Shown here: piece after piece, positions 49,631 through 61,379 of the stretch
Position numbering within the stretch: position 1 is the first letter of the stretch
Layout: each line of letters begins with the position of its first letter
NCBI GenBank assembly: GCA_030762935.1
Contig: CM060883.1
Location: forward strand, 98,220,001 to 98,284,000
Direction: 5' to 3'
From: Hymenopus coronatus
Lineage: Eukaryota > Arthropoda > Insecta > Mantodea > Hymenopodidae
DNA: 64,000 bases
The notes under the pieces: model-generated
Database searches by the model: none
Told to the model about the DNA's origin: nothing
What the model saw: the letters and a program-made list of their open reading frames with translations, nothing else
Position numbers and translations under genes: made by a program

Positions 49631-52600
49631 AGAAAAGTCATCCGCGGTCTTTGGAAACTACTCCCACAAAAATCAACATAAACATATGACGAGAGTAGTG
49701 CGTTTCTGTATGTCTCTTTGCCAGTTATAGAAAAGTCATCCGACGTCTTTAGAAGCTACTCCCACAAAATTCAACATACACATTTAACGAGAGTAGTACG
49801 TTTCTGTCTGCCAGTTATAGAAAAGTCATCCGAGGTGTTTAGAAGCTACTCCCACAAAATTCAACATAAACATTTAACGACAGTAGTACGTTTCTGTCTG
49901 TCTCTTTGCCAGTTGTAGAAAAGTCATCCGAGGTCTTTAGAAGCTACTCCCACGAAATTCAACATAAACATTTAACGAGAGTAGTACGTTTCTGTCGGTC
50001 ACTTTGCCGGTTATAGAAAAGTCATCCGAGGTCTTTAGAAGCTACTCCCATAAAATTCAACATAAACATTTAACGAGAGCAGTACGTTTCTGTCTGCCAG
50101 TTATAGAAAAGTCATCCGAGGTCCTTAGAAGCTACTCCCACAAAATTCAACATAAACATTTAACGAGAGTAGTAACTTTTTGTCTGTCTCTTTGTTAGTT
50201 ATAGAAAAGTCATCCGAGGTCTTTAGAAGCTACTCTCACAAAATTCAACATAAACATTTAACGACAGTAGTACGTTTCTCTCTGTCTCTTTGCCAGTTAT
50301 AGAAAAGTCATCCGAGGTCTTTAGAAGCTACTCCCACAAAATTCAACATACACATTTAACGAGAGTAGTGCGTTTCTGTCTGCCAGTTATAGAAAAGTCA
50401 TCCGAGGTCTTTAGAAGCTACTCCCACAAAATTCAACATAAACATTTAACGAGAGTAGTAACTTTTTGTCTGTCTCTTTGTCAGTTATAGAAAAGTCATC
50501 CGAGGTCTTTTGCAGCTACTCCCACAAAATTCAACATAAACATTTAACGAGAGTAGTGCGTTTCTGTCTGCCAGTTATAGAAAAGTCATCCGAGGTCTTT
50601 AGAAGCTACTCCCACAAAATTCAACATAAACATTTAACGAGTGGTACGTTTCTGTCGGTCTCTTTGCCAGTTATAGAAAAGTCATCCGAGGTCTTTAGAA
50701 GCTACTCCCACAAAATTCAACATAAACATTTAACGACAGTAGTACGTTTATGTCTGTCTCTTTGCCAGTTATAGAAAAGTCATCCGAGGTCTTTAGAAGC
50801 TACTCCCATAAAATTCAACATAAACATTTAAACAGAGCAGTACGTTTCTGTCTGCCAGTTATAGAAATGTCATCCGAGGACTTTAGAAGCTACTCCCACA
50901 AAATTCAACAAAAACATTTAACGAGAGTAGTACGTTTCTGTCTGTCTCTTTGCCAGTTATAAAAAAGTCATCCGAGGTCTTTGGAAGCTACTCCCACAAA
51001 ATTCAACATAAACATTTAACGAGACTACTGCGCATCTGTGTCTCTCTTTGCCAGTTATAGAAAAGTCATCCGAGGTCTTTAGAAGCTACTCTCACAAAAT
51101 TCAACATAAACATTTAACGAGAGTAGTGCGTTTCTGTCTGTCTCTTTGCCAGTTATAGAAAAGTCATCCGAGGTCTTTAGAAGCTACTCCCACAAAATTC
51201 AACATAAACATTTAACGTGAGTAGTACGTTTCTGTCTCCCAGTTATAGAAAAGTCATCCGAGGCCTTTAGAAGCTACTCTCACAAAATTCAACATAAGCT
51301 TTTAACGAGAGCAGTACGTTTCTGTCTGCCAGTTATAGAAAAGTCATCCGAGGTCTTTAGAAGCTTCTCTCACAAAATTCAACATAAACATTTAACGTGA
51401 GTAGTACGTTTCTGTCTCCCAGTTATAGAAAAGTCATCCGAGGTCTTTAGAAGCTACTCCCACAAAATGCAACATAAACATTTAACGAGAGTAGTACGTT
51501 TCTGTGTGCCAGCTATAGAAAAGTCATCCGAGGTCTTTAGAAGCTAGTCCCACAAAATTCAACATAAACATTTAACGAGAGTAGTACGTTTCTGTCTGTC
51601 TCTTTGGCAGTTATAGAAAAGTCATCCGAGGTCTTTAGAAGCTACTCCCACAAAATTCAACATAAACATTTCACGAGAGTAGTGTGTTTCTGTATGTCTC
51701 TTTGCCAATTATAGAAAAGTCATCCGAGGTCTTTAGAAGCTACTCCCACAAAATTCAACATAGTCATTTAACGAGAGTAGTACGTTTCTGTCTGCCGGTT
51801 ATAGAAAAGTCATCCGAGGTCTTTAGAAGCTACTCCCACAAAATTCAACATAAACATTTAACGAGAGTAGTACGTTTCTGTCTGTTTCTTTGCCAGTTAT
51901 AGAAAAGTCATCCGAGGTCTTTAGAAGCTACTCCCACAAAATTCAACATAAACATTTAATGAGAGTAGTGCGTTTCTGTCTGTCTCTTTGGCAGTTATAG
52001 AAAAGTCAGCCGAGGTCTTTGGAAACTACTCCCACAAAAATCAACATAAACATTTGACGAGAGTAGTGCGTTTCTGTATGTCTGTTTGCCGGTTACAGAA
52101 AAGTCATCCGAGGTCTTTAGAAGCTACTCCCATAAAATTCAACATAAACATTTAACGAGAGCAGTACTTTTCTGTGTGCCAGTTATAGAAAAGTCATCCG
52201 AGGTCTTTAGAAGCTACTCCCACAAAATTCAACATAAACATTTAACGAGTGGTACGTTTCTGTCTGTCTCTTTGCCAGTTATAGAAAAGTCATCCGAGGT
52301 CTTTAGAAGCTACTCCCACAAAATTCAACATAAACATTTAACGAGAGTAGTAACTTTTTGTCTGTCTCTTTGTCAGTTATAGAAAAGTCATCCGAGGTCT
52401 TTAGAAGCTACTCCCACAAAATTCAACATAAACATTTAACGAGAGTAGTACGTTTCTGTCTGTCTCTTTGCCAGTTATAGAAAAGTCATCCGAGGTCTTT
52501 AGAAGCTACTCCCACAAAATTCAACATAAACATTTAACGAGAGTAGTGCGTTTCTGTGTGCCAGTTATAGAAAAGTCATCCGAGGTCTTTAGAAGCTAAT

Positions 52601-55600
52601 CCCACAAAATTCAACATAAACATTTAACGAGAGTAGTACGTTGCTGTCGGTCTCTTTGCCAGTTATAGAAAAGTCATCCGAGGTCTTTGGAAACTACTCC
52701 CACAAAAATCAACATAACCATTTGACGAGAGTAGTGCGTTTCTGTATGTCTCTTTGCCAGTTATAGAAAAGTCATCCGACGTCTTTAGAAGCTACTCCCA
52801 CAAAATTCAACATACACATTTAACGAGAGTAGTACGTTTCTGTCTGCCAGTTATAGAAAAGTCATCCGAGGTCTTTAGAAGCTACTCCCACAAAATTCAA
52901 CATAAACATTTAACGAGAGTAGTACGTTTCTGTCTGCCAGTTATAGAAAAGTCATCCGAGGTCTTTAGAAGCTACTAACACAAAATTCAACATAAACATT
53001 TAACGACAGTAGTACGTTTCTGTCAGACCCTTTGCCGGTTATAGAAAAGTCATCCGATGTCTTTAGAAGCTACTCCCATAAAATTCAACATAAACATTTA
53101 ACGAGAGCAGTACTTTTCTGTGTGCCAGTTATAGAAAAGTCATCCGAGGTCTATAGAAGCTACTCCCACAAAATTCAACATAAACATTTAACGAGTGGTA
53201 CGTTTCTGTCTGTCTCTTTGCCAGTTATAGGGAAAACATCCGAGGTCTTTAGAAGCTACTCTCACTAAATTCAACATAAACATTTAACGAGAGTAGTGCG
53301 TTTCTGTCTGTCTCTTTGCCAGTTATAGAAAAGTCATCCGAGGTCTTTAGAAGCTACTCCCACAAAATTCAACATAAACATTTAACGTGAGTAGTACGTT
53401 TCTGTTTGCCATTTATAGAAAAGTCATCCGAGGCCTTTAGAAGCTACTCTCACAAAATTCAACATAAGCTTTTAACGAGAATAGTACGTCTTTGTCTGCC
53501 AGTTATAGAAAAGTCATCCGAGGTCTTTAGAAGCTACTCCCACAAAATGCAACATAAACGTTTAACGAGAGTAGTACGTTTCTGTGTGCCAGCTATAGAA
53601 AAGTCATCCGAGGTCTTTAGAAGCTACTCCCACAAAAGTCAACATAAACATTTAACGAGAGTAGTGCGTTTCTGTCTGCCTCTTTGCCACGTATAGAAAA
53701 GTCATCCAAGGTCTTTAGAAGCTAATCCCACAAAATTCAACATAAACATTTAACGAGAGTAGTACGTTACTGTCTGTCTTTTTGCCAGTTATAGAAAAGT
53801 CATCCGAGGTCTTTAGAAGCTACTCCCACAAAATTACACATAAACATTTAACGAGAATAGTACGTTTCTGTCTGCCAGTTATAGAAAAGTCATCCGAGGT
53901 CTTTAGAAGCTACTCCCACAAAATGCAACATAAACATTTAACGAGAGTAGTACGTTTCTGTCTGGCAGTTAAAGAAAAGTCATCCGAGGTCTTTAGCAGC
54001 TACTGCCACAAAATTCAACATAAACATTTAACGAGAGTAGTGCGTTTCTGTCTGCCAGTTATAAAAAAGTCATCCGAGGTCTTTAGCAGCTACTCCCACA
54101 AAATTCAACATAAACATTTAACGACAGTAGTACGTTTCTGTCGGTCTCTTTGCCAGTTATAGAAAAGTCATCCGAGGTCTTTGGAAGCTACTCCCATAAA
54201 ATTCAACATAAACATTTAAACAGAGCAGTACGTTTCTGTCTGCCAGTTATAGAAAAGTCATCCGAGGTCTTTAGAAGCTACTCCCACAAAATTCAACATA
54301 AACATTTAACGAGTGGTACGCTTCTGCCTGTCTCTTTGCCAGTTATAGAAAAGTCATCCGAGGTCTTTAGAAGCTACTCCCACAAAATTCAACATAAACA
54401 TTTAACGAGAGTAGTACGTTTCTGTCTGTCTCTTTGCAGTTATAGAAAAGTTATCCGAGGTTTTAGAAGCTACTCCCACAAAATTCAACATAAACATTTA
54501 ACGAGAGTAGTACGTTTTTGTCTGTCTCTTTGTCAGTTATAGAAAAGTCATCCGAGGTCTTTAGAAGCTACTCCCACAAAATTCAACATAAACATTTAAC
54601 GACAGTGGTACGTTTCTGTCTGTCTCTTTGCCAGTTATAGAAAAGTCATCCGAGGTCTTTGGAAGCTACTCCCACAAAATTCAATATAAACATTTAACGA
54701 GACTACTGCGCTTCTGTGTCTCTCTTTGCCAGTTATAGAAAAGTCATCCGAGGTCTTTAGAAGCTACTCCCACAAAATTCAACATAAACATTTAACGAGA
54801 GTAGTGCGTTTCTGTCTGCCAGTTATAGAAAAGTCATCCGAGGTCTTTAGAAGCTAATCCCACAAAATTCAACATAAACATTTAACGAGAGTAGTACGTT
54901 TCTGTCGGTCTCTTTGCCAGTTATAGAAAAGTCATCCGCGGTCTTTGGAAACTACTCCCACAAAAATCAACATAAACCTATGACGAGAGTAGTGCGTTTC
55001 TGTATGTCTCTTTGCCAGTTATAGAAAAGTCATCCGACGTCTTTAGAAGCTACTCCCACAAAATTCAACATACACATTTAACGAGAGTAGTACGTTTCTG
55101 TCTGCCAGTTATAGAAAAGTCATTCGAGGTGTTTAGAAGCTACTCCCACAAAATTCAACATAAACATTTAACGACAGTAGTACGTTTCTGTCTGTCTCTT
55201 TGCCAGTTATAGAAAAGTCATCCGAGGTCTTTAGAAGCTACTCCCACGAAATTCAACATAAACATTTAACGAGAGTAGTACGTTTCTGTCGGTCACTTTG
55301 CCGGTTATAGAAAAGTCATCCGAGGTCTTTAGAAGCTACTCCCATAAAATTCAACATAAACATTTAACGAGAGCAGTACGTTTCTGTCTGCCAGTTATAG
55401 AAAAGTCATCCGAGGTCCTTAGAAGCTACTCCCACAAAATTCAACATAAACATTTAACGAGAGTAGTAACTTTTTGTCTGTCTCTTTGTTAGTTATAGAA
55501 AAGTCATCCGAGGTCTTTAGAAGCTACTCCCACAAAATTCAACATAAACATTTAACGACAGTAGTACGTTTCTGTCTGTCTCTTTGCCAGTTATAGAAAA

Positions 55601-57807
55601 GTCATCCGAGGTCTTTAGAAGCTACTCCCACAAAATTCAACATACACATTTAACGAGAGTAGTGCGTTTCTGTCTGCCAGTTATAGAAAAGTCATCCGAG
55701 GTCTTTAGAAGCTACTCCCACAAAATTCAACATAAACATTTAACGAGAGTAGTAACTTTTTGTCTGTCTCTTTGTCAGTTATAGAAAAGTCATCCGAGGT
55801 CTTTTGCAGCTACTCCCACAAAATTCAACATAAACATTTAACGAGAGTAGTGCGTTTCTGTCTGCCAGTTATAGAAAAGTCATCCGAGGTCTTTAGAAGC
55901 TACTCCCACAAAATTCAACATAAACATTTAACGAGTGGTACGTTTCTGTCGGTCTCTTTGCCAGTTATAGAAAAGTCATCCGAGGTCTTTAGAAGCTACT
56001 CCCACAAAATTCAACATAAACATTTAACGACAGTAGTACGTTTATGTCTGTCTCTTTGCCAGTTATAGAAAAGTCATCCGAGGTCTTTAGAAGCTACTCC
56101 CATAAAATTCAACATAAACATTTAAACAGAGCAGTACGTTTCTGTCTGCCAGTTATAGAAAAGTCATCCGAGGTCTTTAGAAGCTACTCCCACAAAATTC
56201 AACAATAACATTTAACGAGAGTAGTACGTTTCTGTCTGTCTCTTTGCCAGTTATAAAAAAGTCATCCGAGGTCTTTGGAAGCTACTCCCACAAAATTCAA
56301 CATAAACATTTAACGAGACTACTGCGCATCTGTGTCTCTCTTTGCCAGTTATAGAAAAGTCATCCGAGGTCTTTAGAAGCTACTCTCACAAAATTCAACA
56401 TAAACATTTAACGAGAGTAGTGCGTTTCTGTCTGTCTCTTTGCCAGTTATAGAAAAGTCATCCGAGGTCTTTAGAAGCTACTCCCACAAAATTCAACATA
56501 AACATTTAACGTGAGTAGTACGTTTCTGTCTCCCAGTTATAGAAAAGTCATCCGAGGCCTTTAGAAGCTACTCTCACAAAATTCAACATAAGCTTTTAAC
56601 GAGAGTAGTACGTTTCTGTCTGCCAGTTATAGAAAAGTCATCCGAGGTCTTTAGAAGCTACTCTCACAAAATTCAACATAAACATTTAACGTGAGTAGTA
56701 CGTTTCTGTCTCCCAGTTATAGAAAAGTCATCCGAGGTCTTTAGAAGCTACTCCCACAAAATGCAACATAAACATTTAACGAGAGTAGTACGTTTCTGTG
56801 TGCCAGCTATAGAAACGTCATCCGAGGTCTTTAGAAGCTAGTCCCACAAAATTCAACATAAACATTTAACGAGAGTAGTACGTTTCTGTCTGTCTCTTTG
56901 GCAGTTATAGAAAAGTCATCCGAGGTCTTTAGAAGCTACTCCCACAAAATTCAACATAAACATTTCACGAGAGTAGTGTGTTTCTGTATGTCTCTTTGCC
57001 AGTTATAGAAAAGTCATCCGAGGTCTTTAGAAGCTACTCCCACAAAATTCAACATAGTCATTTAACGAGAGTAGTACGTTTCTGTCTGCCGGTTATAGAA
57101 AAGTCATCCGAGGTCTTTAGAAGCTACTCCCACAAAATTCAACATAAACATTTAACGAGAGTAGTACGTTTCTGTCTGTTTCTTTGCCAGTTATAGAAAA
57201 GTCATCTGAGGTCTTTAGAAGCTACTCCCACAAAATTCAACATAAACATTTAATGAGAGTAGTGCGTTTCTGTCTGTCTCTTTGGCAGTTATAGAAAATT
57301 CATCCGAGGTCTTTAGAAGCTACTCTCACAAAATTCAACATAAACATTTAACGAGAGTAGTACGTTTCTGTCTGCCAGTTATAGAAAAGTCATCCGAGGT
57401 CTTCAGAAGCTACTCCCACAAAATTCAACATAAACATTTAACGAGAGTAGTACGTTTCTGTCTGTCTCTTTGCCAGTTATAGAAAAGTCATCCGAGGTCT
57501 TTAGAAGCTACTCCCACAAAATTCAACATAAACATTTAACGAGAATAGTGCGTTTCTGTCTGCCAGTTATAGAAAAGTCATCCGAGGTCTTTAGAAGCTA
57601 CTCCCACAAAACTCCACATAAACATTTAACGAGAGCAGTACGTTTCTGTCTGCCGGTTATAGAAAAGTCATCCGAGGTCTTTAGAAGCTACTCCCACAAA
57701 ATTCAACATAAACATTTAACGAGAATAGTACGTTTCTGTCTGCCAGTTATAGAAAAGTCATTCGAGGTCTTTAGAAGCTACTTCCAGAAAATTCAAGATA
57801 AACATTT

Positions 57808-57946
57808 CGTCTGTCATGAAAATATCTTAAACACATAGCATTTTAATCAAGATCGTTAGGGCTATTTTCGAGAAAATGAAAATTTTCGAAAAATGTTCCA
57901 AGTAAGGGATAGTTTGGGCTGAGGGGATTTTTTTTAAAAACCCTCA
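57808..57946 (+). repeat. Dispersed element R, right half of the copy that hosts the satellite
   Basis: The last, diverged monomer reads CTACTTCCAGAAAATTCAAG and ATAAACATTTCGTCTGTCATG, already the R form (copy 3: TTATTCCCAGAAAATGC; R commonly continues ATTTGTCAGGTAAATATCTT). The sequence then runs on as R: GAAAATATCTTAAACACATA, TTTTAATCAAGATCGTTAGG, AAATTTTCGAAAAATGTTCC and GAGGGGATTTTTTTTAAAA. The 3' third of R is missing and an inverted copy follows at once. Orientation and register agree with the left flank at 16350-16682. Confidence 0.75.
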
Positions 57947-58642
57947 ATAGATAGCATAACTCAAAAAATAAAAGACCATTAAATACCAAACTTGGCATTT
58001 AAGTTGGTATCTTCCAGGATGCGACACCAAGATTTTTAAGAAAATACTGCCACCCTATCCTTTACAGTGGAAGTTTTTAGAACATTTGGTTTTTCAAAAA
58101 TGGCTGTATTTAAATTAATATACGCATGTTGAAACTACTTACATGACAAATAAAGTATGTGTATATATAATGCATTTTCTGAGAATATTTTCTGAACACC
58201 TATTCATTCTGGTTGAATTTTGCAGAACTGGCAAAGCGTAAAATATAGACAAAAGCCTACTGTAGAAAAACGTGTAGATCTCCTTAAAACACCATTTATG
58301 TCATACATTTTTGTTGCAGAGTTGACCGTTTCCGAGATATTCCTTGTTATTTCTTTCAATTTCAAACTATGCTTCTTCTCAAACGGGGCCACCTTTCATT
58401 TCATCTCTCCATTTTTATAGAAATGGAAAGCGAACCGAGCTTCAGTTGTTCATATATGTACCGGCTTTTAAAAGATTTGACTATCGCTTTATCCTAGAGG
58501 ATTCGCTTACCCCTTCTGCTAACACTAATTCTCTTTATGTTTATCTCGTTAGTATGATGCAAGTATAAAAGTGACCTTTTGTAAGAGTAGTTCTTTTTTG
58601 CAGGACGGGTAGAAACAGTTATGTGATTGTAACGCATCAGAT
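57947..58642 (-). repeat. Dispersed element R, copy 7 (inverted, 3' end missing)
   Basis: The + strand markers, in reverse family order, are AGCATAACTCAAAAAATAAA, AATACCAAACTTGGCATTTA, GTTGGTATCTTCCAGGATGC, ACATGACAAATAAAG, TTTGCAGAACTGGCAAAGC, GATCTCCTTAAAACACC, GAGTTGACCGTTTCCGAG, TTGACTATCGCTTTATCC and AACGCATCAGAT. On its own strand it has TTTGCCAGTT (58227-58236 reversed), the exact ten bases of the satellite's long-form CTTTGCCAGTT segment. Confidence 0.8.
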
Positions 58643-58645
58643 TTT

Positions 58646-58979
58646 TTTATTTGTCATATGAATATATTTAATATGCAGTGTTTTAGTAAACATAATTAGA
58701 GGCATTTCAAACATTCTTCCATATAAGGGTGGTGCGGGGTGTGGATTTTTAAAAATCTTCGTGTCACATCTTTGCAGTATACTAAAGTTAAATACCCAGT
58801 TTGGTAATGAACGGTCTTTTTGAGCTATACTGTCTAAAAGGCGTGCGCCACACACACGGACCTATTAAAAAAAGTCGGACTCAGGGGACCCCAAAACAGA
58901 TATTTCCGGTGAAATCTCTACCTCGAATTTTACTATGCCTTCTCTACTCCTTGTACATATGGGGCTCGAGAAAGTAAAA
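58646..58979 (+). repeat. Dispersed element R, copy 8 (3' part)
   Basis: It begins with TTATTTGTCATATGAATATA and TTTAATATGCAGTG, continues with ATAAGGGTGGTGCGGGGTG, AAAATCTTCGTGTCACATC, TTGAGCTATACTGTC, CACACACACGGACC, TCAGGGGACCCCAAAAC and ATTTCCGGTGAAATCTC, and ends in CTCGAGAAAGTAAA. The 5' half is absent. Confidence 0.8.
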
Positions 58980-59299
58980 CTACAAATAATGATTATTTTC
59001 AATACTTTGTTGAACTAAATGCATTATAAACTGGATAACACGTTAAATAAACATTGTAACTGAATTAATTGAAAGTACAATATTGGATGGAACTGACAGT
59101 TGTTAAAAGTGAAGGTCGACTGTCACCTTGTTGCCAAGACACGAGATTAAACAAACGAACGTCAAGATTTCAAAGAAATGAACATCAGCTGAGATATTTT
59201 TTCGACAATATCGCTCCAGTTAGATGACCGCGATTGGTTGAAATTGCCTAAACTCGCCATTGCATTGACGCTTAAATGGTTGAGTAAATTATCTTTATT
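58980..59299. other. Spacer without recognisable feature
   Basis: This is AT-rich sequence between R copies. I see no open frame, repeat or RNA structure that can be supported. Confidence 0.5.
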
Positions 59300-59935
59300 A
59301 TGTGCTTCCTTGTAAGTAGAAAGCAACTGATGGAATACACTAGCCTAAAACGGTAGCCAAATCTTTTGAAATGTGGTTGCTATGCGAATGAAATCCGTTT
59401 TTTGCATTGCCAGAAGTTGACAAAAGTGCTTTACACTGACGTTTTTAGTGTTTTAAACTGAAGCCAAAAACAAGAAATATCTCAAAAACGGTCAACTCTA
59501 TTGGGGGGGGGAGGAACATAAACTGTGTGTTTCAACGAGATTTAGATATTTTATGTAGCCAGTTTTTGTCTATCTTTGTGGTTCACCAGGTATGCAATAT
59601 TCGTCCAAAATAAAGAGGTTTTCAGAGGCTATTCCTAGAAAATTCAAGATATACATTTTATTTATCGAGTAAATATCTTTAATATACGGTCTTTTAAAAT
59701 CGTTAGAGCAGTTTTTAAAGAAATGAGAATTTTCGATGCTTTTTCCATACAAAGGGTACTTTGGGGTGGAGGGATTTTCCTGAAAATGTTCATGTCGCAT
59801 CCTTGGAAGATATTGAACTTAAATACAAAGTTTGGTGCTCAAGCGACCTTTGATTTTTGAGTTGGTCTCTCTCTCTGAGCTTTACAGAAATCTCGGTACA
59901 ATACCTTCCCTACGTACTGTGTATAACCATGGCCA
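59300..59935 (+). repeat. Dispersed element R, copy 9 (internally deleted near the 3' end)
   Basis: It starts at the CTTCCTTGTAAGTAG block and continues through TGTGGTTGCTATGCGAATG, AAATATCTCAAAAACGGTC, TTCAACGAGATTTAGATATT (59532-59551), GTTTTTGTCTATCTTTGTGG (59562-59581), CACCAGGTATGCAATATTCG (59584-59603), TTCAGAGGCTATTCCTAGAA, TTCATGTCGCATCCTTGGAA, AGAAATCTCGG and TACAATACCTTCCCTACG. A short G8 run interrupts it at 59505. This copy is especially informative because CAACGAGA, TTTGTCTATCT and CCAGGTAT all have direct counterparts, in order, in the satellite monomer. Confidence 0.75.
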
Positions 59936-60368
59936 AAAACAAATGAGTCGTTTGGAACGTGAAGTTTGTCTCAGTCCCTGCGATACAATTGTGTGGCGGC
60001 AGGAGCAAGTTGTTACATTTCCAAATCTTAACACACAACTGTCAATAATCGTACCCTAAGTTCTTCAACTAAAAGTATCAGTGACAGTTTGTATTGTACG
60101 GCACCTGGTGAGGGTCGCAGGTTTCCTTCTACATGTACCACATATTATGTTGTTCCTTCTCTTAATGATGTTGAATAAACATTTATTTTATACATACTTA
60201 TTTCACACTCGACATTCAGTACATGAATAATGTTATGATGCTTCTTTAAGGGTTTTGTATTTTATCGAACAGCAATTTGCTGCACACGAAAGCGTGTGGT
60301 GCACAAAGGTATCGGGCACGAATAGTTCCCTCTCAATTAAAAAAACTGTATATTATATAAAAAATTCT
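59936..60368. other. Spacer without recognisable gene
   Basis: There is an AATAAA at 60174-60179, but no coding frame precedes it that would make it a credible polyadenylation signal. A small perfect hairpin is possible at CACACGAAAGCGTGTG near 60285-60300. Nothing else stands out. Confidence 0.45.
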
Positions 60369-61159
60369 GATGTGTTCCATTCACATGGCTTTCTCTACAT
60401 CTCTACAACAAGCTTCTAATTAGCAGAAATAGTTTTATTACCTACTTGCATCCTTGTAAGTACAAGCGAAATAAGGAAGTACCATAGCTTAAAGTGATAG
60501 TCAAAAGCTGGTTGCTATGTGACTGAAGTTCCTTTGTTTGTATGGAGAGGAGTTGACAAATTTCGTATAAGAAAAGTATGTTTTTCAAAGTTGAAATCAA
60601 AAACAAGGAATATCTAAAAAAAACAAAAAATGATCAATTCCACGAAAAAAATGTACACAACATAAATCGTATGTTTTACATTCTTTGTGTGGTAAGTTTT
60701 TATCCATCTCTTATAGTTTAGCAGTTATCAAAATTCCGTAAAATTCATTCAGAATAAAGAAATATTAAGAGGCTATTCCCAGAAAATTCAAAATATGTTT
60801 TATTTAGCATGTAAATATCTTAGATGTTAGAGACTTTAATCAAAATCGTTAGAGCCATTTTTGAGAAAATCAAAATTTTCGAAAAAAGTTCCATGTAAAG
60901 GGTAGTTAGGGGTGGGGGATTTTTTTTTTAAATTTTCGTGTTGCATCCTTGGAAGGTACCAAATTTGGTATTTAACGGACTATTCGTTTCTGAGCTATGT
61001 TGCCCACAGCCACACACGGACATTTTTCTAAAAATGCTTTTTTTGTATTCAGGGGTTCTAAAACATGTATTTCCTGTGAAATCTCGGTATCGAGTTTTTG
61101 CTTGCATTACAATACCTTCTCTGTACTCTATGTACATAGTACGTATAGAGAAAGTAAAA
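60369..61159 (+). repeat. Dispersed element R, copy 10 (near full length)
   Basis: The 5' end is GATGTGTTCCATTCACATGG and CTTTCTCTACATCTCTACAA. It proceeds through TTAAAGTGATAGTCAAAAGC, CTTATAGTTTAGCAGTTATC, AGAGGCTATTCCCAGAAAAT, TTAATCAAAATCGTTAGAGC, CAAAATTTTCGAAAAAAGTT, ACCAAATTTGGTATTTAACG and GTGAAATCTCGGTATCG, and ends with the foldable ATGTACATAGTACGTATAG and AGAAAGTAAA. Its length is about 790 bp. ATGTG near the 5' end can pair with CACAT (ATGTGTTCCATTCACAT). It contains no gene. Confidence 0.88.
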
Positions 61160-61379
61160 ATAGTATAAATATTGTTAAGAAAACCAATGTTTCAAAATAT
61201 TTTTAGGAATCCAATTTCGGGCAAATTTGATTTTTTGGCAGGTTGAAGCTTCATAAACCATCCAACAGGAAAATGCCAACCGCAGCTAGAATGACGTAAG
61301 GAAAAGGTGATTTGTCTATCGTCCGATACGATGCAAAAACGTTACTTCACAATTGCGTCATAGTCGCATATCTGTATCG

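Larger units (their letters stand above)
16683..57807 (+). repeat. 41-kb satellite array, 90/98-bp monomer
   Basis: This is an uninterrupted tandem array of 41,125 bp, about 430 monomers by length. The short (90-bp) form contains TTTAACGAGAGTAGTACG, TTTCTGTCTGCCAGTTATAG, AAAAGTCATCCGAGGTCTTT, AGAAGCTACTCCCACAAAAT and TCAACATAAACA. The long (98-bp) form has eight extra bases, TCTCTTTG, giving CTGTCTGTCTCTTTGCCAG. A 96-bp form has CGAGTGGTACG in place of CGAGAGTAGTACG and keeps the eight bases. Frequent variants are AATGC for AATTC, AGCTAATCC for AGCTACTCC, GACTACTGCGC, and TTTGGAAACTACTCCCACAAAAATC. All units point the same way. The frame through the 90-bp form is open (30 residues per unit, core VIEKSSEVFRSYSHKIQHK), but frames close at 98-bp units and most begin at TTG, not ATG, so coding is not supported. 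No other sequence interrupts the array. Confidence 0.97.

Noticed and set aside
16683..57807. More than a hundred short frames with the core VIEKSSEVF as a gene family
   Set aside because: They lie inside one satellite, mostly start at TTG, are cut by every 98-bp unit, and lack promoters or conserved ends.
16683..57807. CRISPR-like array
   Set aside because: The repeats are contiguous with no unique spacers between conserved repeats, and the context is a eukaryotic satellite.
16683..57807. Centromeric satellite with a CENP-B box
   Set aside because: No match to the CENP-B box pattern (TTCG....A..CGGG) is seen in the monomer. Centromere function cannot be judged from sequence and is not claimed.
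57470..57838. 122-codon frame at the right end of the satellite as a terminal exon
   Set aside because: It is the same satellite frame running into the R flank and starts at TTG.
60174..60179. AATAAA polyadenylation signal
   Set aside because: No coding frame or transcript-like structure precedes it, and the hexamer is common in AT-rich DNA.
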